A stretch of DNA of 39,063 bases from Halanaerobiaceae bacterium ANBcell28. GTDB taxonomy: Bacteria; Bacillota; Halanaerobiia; Halanaerobiales; DTU029. The stretch spans positions 1-39,063 of the forward strand of contig JBBJJH010000030.1 in NCBI GenBank assembly GCA_037623315.1, written 5' to 3'. The notes under the pieces are model-generated. The model had not been told where the DNA came from, ran no database searches, and saw nothing but the letters and a program-made list of their open reading frames with translations. Below, piece after piece: positions 1 through 8,191 of this stretch. The position numbers and the translations under genes were made by a program. The stretch's first letter is position 1; each line of letters opens with the position of its first letter.

Positions 1-24
1 TCGTTTTATTTAAATATTTGGTAA

Positions 25-165
25 AAAATTTATGCTTTTTGTGTTACAATCATAAATGAATTTAATAATAATAAAAGTTATAGTGAGAATGCAAGTGATG
101 CTGGTAAGAAATTAAAAAATCTCGGTGGAATAAAAAAAGTTGTAGATGAATTAGAAAACATATAA
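25..165 (+). other. possible 3' remnant of a small coding sequence
   Basis: An open frame runs from just after a stop at 22-24 to TAA at 163-165. Its last ~25 codons read like protein (a Lys/Leu-rich, helix-prone end, with DAGKKLKNLGG then VVDELENI). No ATG, GTG or TTG start with a Shine-Dalgarno is visible in this frame, so it may be a gene fragment or chance. A TACAAT hexamer at 45-50 could instead be a -10 box for a short transcript ending at the hairpin that follows. Confidence 0.2.
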
Positions 166-186
166 GACGGATAAGCGATTATTTTT

Positions 187-219
187 TAAAACCTCAGCTT
201 CTGCTGAGGTTTTACTTTT
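187..219. terminator. bidirectional intrinsic terminator
   Basis: Hairpin with arms AACCTCAGC and GCTGAGGTT around a TTCT loop. It is preceded by a T/A-rich run and followed by TTACTTTTT, so it can end transcripts in both directions. The stop codon of the minus-strand methyltransferase gene (212-214) lies at its edge. Confidence 0.75.
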
Positions 220-910
220 TAAACTGATACATAGCGGCAACTCCACCACAATAAGATTTAACTTTTATTTTTTTAAATCCTGTTTTAATAAAAAGATTAC
301 TTAGTTTGTCTTTATCCATAAAAGACATAGTTGATTTTTGCAGCCAGTTGTATGCAGCATAATTATTGGCAATGTATTTGCCCAGGATAGGAATAACTTT
401 TTGTAAATAGAAAAAGTATAAATCTTTATAAACTGCTAATTTAGGCCTTGAAGTTTCAAGACATACTACTTGCCCTTCCTTTTTAACTACACGATACATT
501 TCTTCTATGGCTTTTTTATGGTTTTCCACATTTCTAAGTCCAAAGCTAATTATGACGTAATCAAATTCTTCATTTTCAAAAGGTAAATTCATAGCGTTGC
601 CTTTAACTAAACTAACATTCTTTAATTTCTTATCAGTGATACTTTCTTGGGCTACCTTTAACATATTTTCGCTGAAATCAAGGCCTATTACTTTTCCTTC
701 TTCACTTAATTCTTTGCCTAGAGCTGTTGTAATTGCTCCAGTTCCACAACATATATCAAGAGCAGTTTTTCCTTTTTGTATTTTTAAGTTTTTTATTATA
801 TCTTTCCGCCATAAATTATGCATACCAAAACTCATTATGTTGTTCATAAACTCATATTTCTTATGAATAGATTGAAAATAATTATAAATATTTTTCTGGC
901 TTATGTTCAT
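212..910 (-). CDS. menG: UbiE/MenG-type demethylmenaquinone C-methyltransferase
   Basis: Class I SAM-dependent methyltransferase of 232 aa, the normal size of the UbiE/COQ5 family, which methylates demethylmenaquinone (or a related polyprenyl ring) in the last step of quinone synthesis. The N-terminal signature YEFMNNIMSFGMHNLWR (about 19-35) is diagnostic of the family, the SAM-binding loop LDICCGTGAIT is at 51-61, and the second signature SFGLRNVENH is at about 122-131. The start ATG at 910 has a good Shine-Dalgarno (AAGGAGG) on the minus strand. It is transcribed alone, divergently from the DUF1015 gene, and ends in the hairpin at 187-219. No other menaquinone gene is nearby; in an organism without menaquinone it could act on another substrate, so the reaction is inferred from the family. 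Confidence 0.85.
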   Translation of the reverse strand: MNISQKNIYNYFQSIHKKYEFMNNIMSFGMHNLWRKDIIKNLKIQKGKTALDICCGTGAITTALGKELSEEGKVIGLDFSENMLKVAQESITDKKLKNVSLVKGNAMNLPFENEEFDYVIISFGLRNVENHKKAIEEMYRVVKKEGQVVCLETSRPKLAVYKDLYFFYLQKVIPILGKYIANNYAAYNWLQKSTMSFMDKDKLSNLFIKTGFKKIKVKSYCGGVAAMYQFKK

Positions 911-1084
911 AGTTACCCTCCTTAGATAAATTTACTTATATATAGTGTTGCCTAGGATAAAAAAAATATGATATTTTTTTCGGATAAATATAAAGCATGG
1001 AGTTTGTTTTTCTAAAATATTTATAAACTTTACTTTAATGTGCTTATTTCTAGGCTATTAATAAGTTTAGCTTTGTAGAATAAG

Positions 1085-1113
1085 TTGACTATTGCCAAAA
1101 ATTATGGTATCTT
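1085..1113 (+). promoter_or_regulatory. sigma-A-type promoter for the DUF1015 gene
   Basis: TTGACT at 1085-1090 and TATCTT at 1108-1113 are separated by 17 nt. The hexamers are moderately conserved. The predicted start of transcription is about 75 nt before the TTG start codon. The rest of the 288-bp divergent region (911-1198) holds nothing else recognised beyond AT-rich sequence. Confidence 0.45.
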
Positions 1114-1198
1114 AGGTATGGTATAAAATTAAGAAAATTACTTAATAATCTAGCTTATTTTCAAAGATAGGCTAAAAAATATTTAGGAGGTAAGGATA

Positions 1199-2506
1199 TT
1201 GGCAGAAGTGCATCCCTTTCATGGTTATCGTTATAATGAGGAAAAGGTTCAGGATTTAAATAAGGTGGTATCACAACCTTATGATAAAATAGACTCTAAA
1301 ACCAGGGAAGAATTATATCAAAATAGTGATTTCAATATTGTCAGAATGATTTTAAGCAAAGCTGAGTTGAATAAAGACAAATATCAGGTAGCTGCAGAAG
1401 ATCTTAAAAATTGGATTGATAATGATATTTTACTTAGAGAAGATAAACCAGCCTTTTATGCTTATTGGCAAGAATATGAGGTTAATGGCAAGAAAAAGGT
1501 TAGGAAAGGCTTTGTAGGTATGGGTAAAGTTGAAGGTGAAGAGGGGGTAAAGGCTCATGAAAATACAATGGACGGGCCTAAAGCTGATCGACTTAATTTA
1601 ACTAGAGCTACTGAAGCAAACTTTGGACATATTTTCATGCTATATTCTGACAAAGAAAAGAAAATAATTAATCTTTTAGATGGGGCTATTTCTGATGAAC
1701 AACTTTGTGCTAGTGTTAAAGATGAAGATGGAAATTCACATCTTTTATGGAAAATAACTGACAAAAGTGTTATTGAAACTATTCAAAAAGAAATGAAGGA
1801 TAAAATTCTTTATATTGCTGATGGTCACCATCGATATCAGACAGCAGTAAATTATAGAAATGAATGTCTAGAAAAAGGTTGGAAATCTATAGGTGCTGAG
1901 GGTTTTGAAAATCGTTTGATGACTTTTGTAAATATAGATGATCCAGGTATGAGTATTCTGCCAACACATAGGTTAGTATATGGTTTAGCTAAATTTGATC
2001 TTGAAGGTTTTATAAAAGATGCAGAAAAAGATTTTGATATAAAAGAATATGATAATGCTGAATTGTTATATCAAAAGATGGATCAAGATCAAGGCAAATG
2101 TCATACAATTGGTTTTAAGGCTAAAGAAAGTGATTCTTACTATTCTTTAACATTAAAAGACGAAAAAATAATGGAAAGCTTATTAGCAGAAAAGTCAGCA
2201 GTATGGAGAAACCTAGATGTTGTTGTACTTCATAAAGCCATATTAGAAAGATATTTGAATATAGATGAAAAGGCCTTAGCAGACAAAACAAATACAGATT
2301 ATATTCGCTATCGTGAAGAGGCTTTAAATATCATGGAAAATAATCAAGAAAAAAATTATCAAGCAGCATTTTTACTTAATTCGACACCTGTAGAAGATGT
2401 ACAAAAAGTCGCTAATGAGGGAGAAAGAATGCCACAGAAATCTACTGACTTTTATCCTAAATTATTAACAGGGCTTGTTATAAATAAGTTAGAAATTGAA
2501 AAATAA
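1199..2506 (+). CDS. DUF1015 family protein
   Basis: A 435-aa soluble protein of the conserved DUF1015 family (COG4198), full length. The N-terminus (VHPFHGYRYNEEKV, then VVSQPYDKI) and the central motif IADGHHRYQTAV, with DGHHRY at about 208-213, are the family hallmarks. The biochemical role is not settled; relatives are often found beside serine-biosynthesis genes, and ParB-like folds with kinase activity on serine have been described in distant relatives, but neither is supported by the neighbours here. The start is TTG at 1199, supported by AGGAGG at 1184-1189 and the absence of a suitable ATG. It appears to be monocistronic. Family is certain, function is not. Confidence 0.85.
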   Translation: MAEVHPFHGYRYNEEKVQDLNKVVSQPYDKIDSKTREELYQNSDFNIVRMILSKAELNKDKYQVAAEDLKNWIDNDILLREDKPAFYAYWQEYEVNGKKKVRKGFVGMGKVEGEEGVKAHENTMDGPKADRLNLTRATEANFGHIFMLYSDKEKKIINLLDGAISDEQLCASVKDEDGNSHLLWKITDKSVIETIQKEMKDKILYIADGHHRYQTAVNYRNECLEKGWKSIGAEGFENRLMTFVNIDDPGMSILPTHRLVYGLAKFDLEGFIKDAEKDFDIKEYDNAELLYQKMDQDQGKCHTIGFKAKESDSYYSLTLKDEKIMESLLAEKSAVWRNLDVVVLHKAILERYLNIDEKALADKTNTDYIRYREEALNIMENNQEKNYQAAFLLNSTPVEDVQKVANEGERMPQKSTDFYPKLLTGLVINKLEIEK

Positions 2507-2664
2507 TGATTTTTCGTATTGTTTAGAGAAAAGCTGAATTAAACAATTATGAAAGAGATTTATAAATCATCAAAGCAGCGAATTATAATATTTAAAAGTA
2601 GATATTAAATATTTTACTTATGTGGGATATTAAATGGGAGAAAAGCTTATAAAAGGAGATGAAT

Positions 2665-2970
2665 ATGGATAATAATACTTCGGGATTATTGAAATTTTTA
2701 CAGTTCATTATGGATAGAAATGTTAAAACAAACAAGAAGTTATTGTTTCTTTTGCCTATATTATATTTATTTTCTCCAATTACACTGATACCATATAAGC
2801 TTTTTCCCTTTGCTGGATTTCTAGAAAATATAATTATGTTTTTTATAATTATATACTTTCTTAAAAGAATGCTTGCTAGTTATGATCCTTATACATCGCA
2901 TAGTAAAAAGAAAAAGAAAAATGACAAAACAATTGTTGATTTAAAAAATAATGATTATGAAATTAAATAA
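2665..2970 (+). CDS. small DUF1232-like (YkvA-type) membrane protein
   Basis: About 101 aa. A hydrophobic segment LLFLLPILYLFSPITLIPY followed by GFLENIIMFFIIIYFLKRML resembles the DUF1232/YkvA domain (usual core: LYLLSPIDLIPD, then GYLDDI). The acidic residues of the usual motif are replaced (SPITLIPY, LEN), so it is a divergent member. The C-terminal 25 residues are Lys/Asp-rich and probably cytoplasmic. An in-frame ATG at 2659 directly abuts the Shine-Dalgarno AAAAGGAG, so the ATG at 2665, with 6-nt spacing, is the better start. Function unknown; the family is thought to be membrane-associated. It ends before a clear terminator. Confidence 0.6.
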   Translation: MDNNTSGLLKFLQFIMDRNVKTNKKLLFLLPILYLFSPITLIPYKLFPFAGFLENIIMFFIIIYFLKRMLASYDPYTSHSKKKKKNDKTIVDLKNNDYEIK

Positions 2971-2995
2971 AAATATTATTATAAGACTATTTTCA

Positions 2996-3031
2996 GAAAA
3001 ATCTTCCTTCTAAAAAGGAGGATTTTTTTTA
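2996..3031 (+). terminator. intrinsic terminator
   Basis: Arms AAATCTTCCTT and AAGGAGGATTT (one G-T pair) with a short loop, followed by a run of eight T. It ends the DUF1232-like transcript. Confidence 0.85.
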
Positions 3032-3066
3032 TTTTTGAAGAATTATTTATTATAAAGGGGCGAATT

Positions 3067-3714
3067 ATGGAAAAAAATAAAATATTACGAAAGGATGTAT
3101 CAAAAATGAAAAAAAATAAAAAAATTCTTTTATTAATTCTTTTAGTTTTTTTATTAAACAGTTTGAGTTTTAGTTTGACTTGGGAAGTAAACTTTGTTGA
3201 TATAACCGAAAGAGAAGAAACTATTATCAATGCATTCAATCTAGAAGGTTATTTTGCACAAAATATTAGCCTAAATGAAATAGAGTATGATAGGTATTAT
3301 TTTTTGTCCTGGCTAGAGCATTATAAGGATGGAGAACAGCAAGAAAAAATGGAGCTACTATCTGTGGTAAATTATGCTTTCGCAAATAATATGGAAACAT
3401 TATATCTTTTCTTTGCAGAAGAGGAGCTTTGGCGTATATCTGCTTTTGATAATGTGATATGGGGTGGGAATGAAGAAGCTAAAGAGTTTAGTGATTATAA
3501 TAAAAGTATCTTGATTAGCAGAGAAGACTCTATAGAGTATGAAGGTGGAGACGTAGCAGCTATGGCAATAGGAATTGCATCTGAAGAAGAAATATATATG
3601 GATGAAGAAGGTATAAATTGGAATGATATTGAAAAAGGGATTATTTCGGAGGAATTAATGAAAAACGATAGATTATATATATTCTTAGTTCAACTTGGCT
3701 CTATAAAAATGTAA
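3067..3714 (+). CDS. secreted or lipid-free exported protein, function unknown
   Basis: A 215-aa product (or 202 aa from an inner start) that I do not recognise. From the inner ATG at 3106 the N-terminus is a typical Sec signal: MKKNKK, then a run of Leu/Ile/Val/Phe, then a likely cleavage site around LSFSLTWE. There is no lipobox Cys. The mature part is acidic, rich in Glu, Tyr and Trp, with no Cys. The outer ATG at 3067 has the better Shine-Dalgarno (AAAGGGG, 6 nt away) but makes a 13-residue charged extension before the signal; the inner ATG has AAAGG 11 nt upstream. It lies between two strong terminators and so is transcribed alone. Confidence 0.55.
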   Translation: MEKNKILRKDVSKMKKNKKILLLILLVFLLNSLSFSLTWEVNFVDITEREETIINAFNLEGYFAQNISLNEIEYDRYYFLSWLEHYKDGEQQEKMELLSVVNYAFANNMETLYLFFAEEELWRISAFDNVIWGGNEEAKEFSDYNKSILISREDSIEYEGGDVAAMAIGIASEEEIYMDEEGINWNDIEKGIISEELMKNDRLYIFLVQLGSIKM

Positions 3715-3816
3715 GTATTGGCTTTGCTATCTTATTAACACATTATTAATATTGAAATTCACAAATTGATTAAATAAGGATCAAATCATGTTTTAGTAAA
3801 ATTTTAAAATGACTAT

Positions 3817-3860
3817 TAATCACCTTTTGTTTATCTTTTTAACAAAAGGTGATTTTATTT
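3817..3860 (+). terminator. intrinsic terminator
   Basis: A 14-bp stem (arms AATCACCTTTTGTT and AACAAAAGGTGATT) with a T-rich loop, followed by TTATTTTAT. It ends the secreted-protein transcript 100 nt after its stop codon. Confidence 0.85.
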
Positions 3861-3884
3861 TATCTAGAAAACTTAGATAAAAAC

Positions 3885-3932
3885 TTGCTTTGCGAACGAA
3901 TGTGTGATATTATTAAATCGAACAATAGTTTG
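3885..3932 (+). promoter_or_regulatory. promoter with two LexA/DinR-type SOS boxes
   Basis: Promoter hexamers TTGCTT (3885-3890) and TATTAT (3908-3913) are 17 nt apart. CGAACGAATGTGTG (3893-3906) fills the spacer and matches the Gram-positive LexA box CGAAC-N4-GTTYG with one mismatch. CGAACAATAGTTTG (3919-3932) has both half-sites perfect and covers the expected transcription start. Two boxes over one promoter ahead of a Y-family polymerase make SOS control very likely. Confidence 0.8.
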
Positions 3933-3966
3933 CTGATTCTATATTATAAAAAATGGAGTGTTGAAG

Positions 3967-5223
3967 ATGAAAATTGATTACGATAATTTACCTAAAAATA
4001 AGATACTCTGTGTTGATATGAAGTCTTTTTTTGCCAGTGTTGAGGCTGTTGATAGGGGTTGGGATCCTTTGAAAGTTTGTCTGGCAGTTGTTGGGGATCA
4101 GAACCGTTCGGGAGCTGTTGTGTTAGCTGCTTCTTCTACTTTAAAGGAAAAATACAATATTCGTACAGGGAGTAGATTATATGAAATACCACGTGTTCCT
4201 GAAATAAAGATTGTTGATGCCCGTATGGGGCTTTATTTGAAACGTTCTTTAGAAATAACACTGCTATTTAGAGAATTTGTACCACTTGATGCTATTCATG
4301 TATATTCTATAGATGAATCCTGGTTAAAATTAGATGGTACTGAAAGAAGTTTAGGGAATAGCTGGCAGGCTGCCTTGAAAATAAAAGAACAAATAATGAA
4401 GGAATTTTCTTTACCTTCAAGTATGGGTCTTGGCCCTAATATGTTTTTGGCCAAGGTAGCAATGGATATCGAGGGTAAAAAAAGGGGATTAGCTGAATGG
4501 AAGTATGAAGATGTACAGAAAAAACTCTGGCCGATACCTTTGAAAGAATGCTGGGGAATAGGCAGTCGATTATCTAAATATTTTACGAAACTTGGTATCA
4601 ATACTGTTGGAGAATTGGCTCAATTGCCTTTAGAATTACTGGAAAATAAGTTTGGGATTATGGGCAATCAACTTTATTATCATGCCTGGGGTGTTGATTT
4701 ATCAAGAGTTGAAGGACATTATAAAGATAAGCATAAAGCGTTAGGGAGAGGTATTACCTTATTTAAGGATTATAAAGATATTGAAGAAATTAAAACAGTC
4801 ATTTTTGAATTGGCAGAAGAAGTAGCTAAAAGAGCTAGGGATAAAAGCTTGCTGGGCAAAACCATTACTTTAGGCCTAGGATATAGTAAAGGAGAAAAGG
4901 ATGGAGGTTTTCATGTACAAAGAACAATTTCTAAACACACTAACTCCACCTTTGATGTATATGAAGTGGCTCTTAACTTATTAGGAGAAAACTATCAGGG
5001 TCAAGCAGTCAGGCAGATAAATATTTCTCTAGGTAATTTATGCCCATCTTCTTCTCAACAACTCAATCTTTTTGAAGATAAAGTTTCAGAAATTGAACTG
5101 AATAAGACAAAGGATGCCCTTCAGGATAAGTATGGTTATAAGGCTCTTTTCTTTGGCAAAAGCCTACGTAGTGGTAGCGTAAAAGAGCGTATTAAATCAA
5201 CTATTGGTGGTCATGGGCGATAA
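3967..5223 (+). CDS. Y-family (UmuC/UvrX-like) translesion DNA polymerase
   Basis: A 418-aa error-prone polymerase that inserts nucleotides opposite damaged bases. The first catalytic motif is VDMKSFFASVE (16-26; Asp17) and the second is YSIDES (113-118; Asp116-Glu117), followed by a helix-hairpin-helix region (CWGIGSRLSKYFTKLGINTVGEL) and the little-finger domain. A near-C-terminal QLNLFED (about 370-376) resembles a beta-clamp-binding QLxLF motif. YSIDESWL in place of the DinB-type YSIDEVFL places it in the UvrX/YqjW-like group rather than DinB. The ATG at 3967 lies 8 nt after GGAG; upstream GTG (3958) and TTG (3961) are in frame but overlap or crowd it. It is a single-gene SOS unit facing the SRAP gene. 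Confidence 0.9.
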   Translation: MKIDYDNLPKNKILCVDMKSFFASVEAVDRGWDPLKVCLAVVGDQNRSGAVVLAASSTLKEKYNIRTGSRLYEIPRVPEIKIVDARMGLYLKRSLEITLLFREFVPLDAIHVYSIDESWLKLDGTERSLGNSWQAALKIKEQIMKEFSLPSSMGLGPNMFLAKVAMDIEGKKRGLAEWKYEDVQKKLWPIPLKECWGIGSRLSKYFTKLGINTVGELAQLPLELLENKFGIMGNQLYYHAWGVDLSRVEGHYKDKHKALGRGITLFKDYKDIEEIKTVIFELAEEVAKRARDKSLLGKTITLGLGYSKGEKDGGFHVQRTISKHTNSTFDVYEVALNLLGENYQGQAVRQINISLGNLCPSSSQQLNLFEDKVSEIELNKTKDALQDKYGYKALFFGKSLRSGSVKERIKSTIGGHGR

Positions 5224-5291
5224 ATACCTTATTAGAGAAAGCAGGTGGGCTTGCTCTAAACAAGTGGCTTTAATTTTATGTAAACAGTAAC

Positions 5292-5963
5292 TTAACTATC
5301 ATTAAAATCTAATTTCATTTGTTCACTTTGCTTTTTATTTTCAGGAATTATATCTATTTCTTCATTGGGATAGGGCTGTAAAAGTCCTTTGAGCTGGATA
5401 GGATCATCAAAATTAGTATCAAGCCACTTTTTTTCATCTTTCTCATTAAGGATAACAGGCATTCTATTATGAATAGAAGAGATTTTATTATTCGCAGATG
5501 TGGTTATAATAGTAAATGCATATATTTTTTTGCCTTTTTCATTAGAGAAACTGTCATAAATAGCAGCTAGAGAAAACAGATTTTTATTTTTCAAGAAGAT
5601 TCTTTGTTTTAGCTTTGTGTTATTACTCTTTTCCCATTCAAAAAATGCACTTGCAGGAACTAGACAACGTCGTTTTAGAAAAGCTTTTTTAAAAGTTTTT
5701 TTGCTATCTATTGTTTCTGCTCTGGCATTAATAATCAATCGTTTACTATATGAGGGTGAAAATCCCCATTTTAAATTCTGGATAATAGGGCCAGAACTTG
5801 TATTGTTTTTTATAATAATAGGAGCTTCCTGAGAAGGGAAAATCTCACGGTTTATTATTTCTTTATTTTTTCTTTCTTTCATGGTATAAAAATCTTCATT
5901 AATAATCCCGTATTTTTCTAGTAACTTATTGATACTTATCTTTACATAATATCTACCACACAT
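5292..5963 (-). CDS. SRAP domain (HMCES/YedK-type) abasic-site response protein
   Basis: 223 aa, full length. SRAP proteins form a thiazolidine DNA-protein crosslink with abasic sites in single-stranded DNA through the N-terminal Cys left after Met removal. All key residues are visible: MCGR (Cys2), NARAET (79-84), FFEW (Glu109 within 107-110), and HNRMPVIL (His165 within 165-172), corresponding to the Cys/Asn/Glu/His set of YedK. A Shine-Dalgarno GAGGTGA precedes ATG at 5963. It is convergent with the translesion polymerase gene, and both deal with lesions, so co-induction is plausible; I could not find a convincing LexA box in its own upstream region. Confidence 0.92.
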   Translation of the reverse strand: MCGRYYVKISINKLLEKYGIINEDFYTMKERKNKEIINREIFPSQEAPIIIKNNTSSGPIIQNLKWGFSPSYSKRLIINARAETIDSKKTFKKAFLKRRCLVPASAFFEWEKSNNTKLKQRIFLKNKNLFSLAAIYDSFSNEKGKKIYAFTIITTSANNKISSIHNRMPVILNEKDEKKWLDTNFDDPIQLKGLLQPYPNEEIDIIPENKKQSEQMKLDFNDS

Positions 5964-6344
5964 TGAATCACCTCATATACTTAGTTTACTTAACTTCGCA
6001 GTTCTAAGAGATTCTAATAGCAATAGCCTTTTATACACCCAATGATAATTTAATTATTAGGCTATTAAAGCTGTCATGGTAAGCGGGTTTATCCTATAAG
6101 TTTATCTGCGAAGTTGAGCTGGTTTATAGATAACTTATAAAAATATAATTACTTAGCTTAATATTGCATATAATTAATTAGGTCAATTAAAATAAAACAT
6201 TATTTATTATTATTATTAGTTAAATATAAAAAAATTCCTTTTTTCTGTTTTGCAATTTGTCTTTTCTTACTATATAATTGATTTGATGTTGTTTTTCCAA
6301 TATTTTTATACTTATATTATACATTTTAGCAAGAGGTGGGAATT
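5964..6344. other. divergent intergenic region with inverted repeats
   Basis: A 381-bp region between the SRAP gene and the patatin gene with no ORF. It holds AACTTCGCAG at 5993-6002 repeated in inverse at 6106-6115, and nested inside that AATAGCC with GGCTATT further inward, so 5991-6117 could fold into a two-level hairpin. The half nearer the patatin gene is very AT-rich and carries that gene's promoter. Confidence 0.5.
6250..6278 (+). promoter_or_regulatory. sigma-A promoter of the patatin-ylbL operon
   Basis: TTGCAA (6250-6255) and TATAAT (6273-6278) are separated by 17 nt; transcription would start near 6285, 60 nt before the start codon. Confidence 0.7.
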
Positions 6345-7127
6345 ATGCTTACAAAAAATATAAAAATAGGTCTGGCCTTAGGGGCTGGAGCAGCCCGTGG
6401 AATGGCTCATATCCCTATTTTGGAGGTGTTAGAAGAAGAAGGTATACGTATTGATATGATTGCCGGTACTAGTATAGGTAGTTTGATTGGTGGAGTATAT
6501 GCTGCTGGTGTTCCTATAAAATACATAAAAGAAATTGCTAAAGAACTAAACTGGGATCATATTACAGATATTACTTTTCCTCGTAAAGGTTTGATTAAGG
6601 GAGAAAAATTGCTATCTTTTTTGGAATTAATTACACAGGGGAAAAATATAGAAGATTTGAAGATTCCTTTTAGAGCAATAGCTTGTGATATAGAAAAAGG
6701 AGAACATGTAGTATTGGAGAATGGTTCTCTTGCTAGAGCTATTCGAGCTAGTACTTCAATACCTGGAATTTATGTACCTTTCAAACATCAAAACCGTGTA
6801 TTAGTAGATGGTGCAGTTTTAGATCCGGTACCAATAGCTACTCTAAGGAAAATGGATGCAGATATTGTTATAGCAGTAGATGTCTCTGTAAAAAATGTAC
6901 ATTACGAAGCAGATAATATTTTTCATATATTATTTAATACATTTGATATTATTCAGCATGAGTTAGAAAAATATAAAACTTTCGAGTCGGATATCATTAT
7001 TAAACCCGATTTGAATAATTGTAATTCTTTTGATTTGAATGCGTATAATGAATGTTTTAAAGCTGGCCAAGATGCTATTTATCAGGCATTACCAAGAATA
7101 AAAGAAAAAATTAAGGAGAGAAGTTAA
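6345..7127 (+). CDS. ylbK: patatin-like phospholipase, RssA/YlbK type
   Basis: 260 aa. A patatin-fold serine hydrolase with the oxyanion loop GAGAARGMAH (13-22), the nucleophile elbow GTSIG (Ser43) and the catalytic Asp in DGA (Asp155), giving the Ser-Asp dyad of the family. Bacterial members are presumed lipid acyl hydrolases; the substrate is not known. The ATG at 6345 has GAGGTGG a few bases upstream; a GTG at 6336 is in frame but lies inside that Shine-Dalgarno. The stop codon directly abuts the ylbL ATG, so the two are translated together. The same pairing (ylbK-ylbL) occurs in Bacillus. Confidence 0.88.
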   Translation: MLTKNIKIGLALGAGAARGMAHIPILEVLEEEGIRIDMIAGTSIGSLIGGVYAAGVPIKYIKEIAKELNWDHITDITFPRKGLIKGEKLLSFLELITQGKNIEDLKIPFRAIACDIEKGEHVVLENGSLARAIRASTSIPGIYVPFKHQNRVLVDGAVLDPVPIATLRKMDADIVIAVDVSVKNVHYEADNIFHILFNTFDIIQHELEKYKTFESDIIIKPDLNNCNSFDLNAYNECFKAGQDAIYQALPRIKEKIKERS

Positions 7128-8132
7128 ATGTCAAAAAAAGATGGAATTATAATAAAAATCATAGGTCTTTGTTTTATTTTTTTAATTACAATTTATTTTA
7201 TTCCAACACCTTATATGATGATGTCACCAGGGCTTGCAGAAGAATTAGAAGAGATAATAAGTGTAGAAGATGGTTACGAAAGTTATGGCGATGGGGTTTT
7301 TATGTTAACAGCTGTTACAAGTAAGAGGGCTAGTGTTTGGGATGTCCTTCATTATTCTTTACGAAGACCAAGAGGAGTAGTTATTGAGCCTATGGAGGAA
7401 CATTTACCTGAAGGTATGAGTATGAGTGAATATTATAATATAATGCTAATATCTATGGAAAATAGTAAAAACACAGCTAAGGCAGTAGCATTTGAAAAAG
7501 CAGGATATGATGTTGAGGTAAATAATCGGGGTGTTTTTGTTAATGAAGTTCTAGAAAATGGATCCGCTAAGGGGAAACTTGAAAAAGGTGATAGGATAAT
7601 CGCAATTAATGATAAAGAAGTAAAAGAAGATCAAGACGCTATTGATTTTATTAGAGAAAATGAGATTGGTGAAGAAATAAAAGTTACTGTGAAACGAGAT
7701 GGTGAGACTTTGGATTATAAAATGGAAACTGTACAATTGCATGAAGGAGAAAAGCAGGCATCCATAGGTGTGTTGATATATACAGACTTATATTTTGATT
7801 TTCCTAAAGAAGTAATTTTTCATACAGAAAGAATAGGAGGAGCATCAGCTGGAGGAATGTTCTCCTTAGAAATATATAATCAGCTTATACCTCAAGATAT
7901 AACGGCTGGGAATAGGATTGCTGGCACAGGAACTATAAATTTAGATGGAAAAATAGGTGAGATAGATGGAGTAGAACAAAAAGTAATTACTTCAGAAAGA
8001 AATAATGCAGTTTTATTTTTTGTCCCAGTAGATAATTATGAAGAAGCTATAGCTGCTGCAAGTACGATAGAAGTAATAAAAATTGAGACTATTGATGATG
8101 CTATTAATCATTTGGAACAATTAGCAAATTAA
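7128..8132 (+). CDS. ylbL: membrane-anchored PDZ / Lon-like serine protease (YlbL/SepM type)
   Basis: 334 aa. One N-terminal transmembrane segment (about 8-26), a PDZ domain (about 127-200, core VFVNEVLENGSAKGKLEKGD), then an S16 Lon-type protease domain with Ser240 in GGASAGGMF and Lys285 in GVEQK, the expected Ser-Lys dyad. No ATPase domain, as usual for this family; it should sit with its protease domain outside the cell membrane. It has the Bacillus YlbL / streptococcal SepM layout. A Shine-Dalgarno AAGGAG lies in the end of ylbK and the ATG follows the ylbK stop without a gap. It ends in a long bidirectional terminator shared with tmcAL. Confidence 0.9.
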   Translation: MSKKDGIIIKIIGLCFIFLITIYFIPTPYMMMSPGLAEELEEIISVEDGYESYGDGVFMLTAVTSKRASVWDVLHYSLRRPRGVVIEPMEEHLPEGMSMSEYYNIMLISMENSKNTAKAVAFEKAGYDVEVNNRGVFVNEVLENGSAKGKLEKGDRIIAINDKEVKEDQDAIDFIRENEIGEEIKVTVKRDGETLDYKMETVQLHEGEKQASIGVLIYTDLYFDFPKEVIFHTERIGGASAGGMFSLEIYNQLIPQDITAGNRIAGTGTINLDGKIGEIDGVEQKVITSERNNAVLFFVPVDNYEEAIAAASTIEVIKIETIDDAINHLEQLAN

Positions 8133-8140
8133 CTAGTACA

Positions 8141-8185
8141 AATTTTAATATACTACCTTAGTTTACAAGGTAGTATATTAAAATT
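8141..8185. terminator. bidirectional terminator between ylbL and tmcAL
   Basis: A 19-bp perfect inverted repeat (arms 8141-8159 and 8167-8185) with a 7-nt loop. A-rich on one side and T-rich on the other, it can stop converging transcripts from both genes. Confidence 0.8.
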
Positions 8186-8191
8186 ATTAAC

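Noticed and set aside
5964-6120. LexA box for the SRAP gene
   Set aside because: The nearest match (GCGAAG...GTAAAC on the minus strand) has two or more mismatches in the half-sites.
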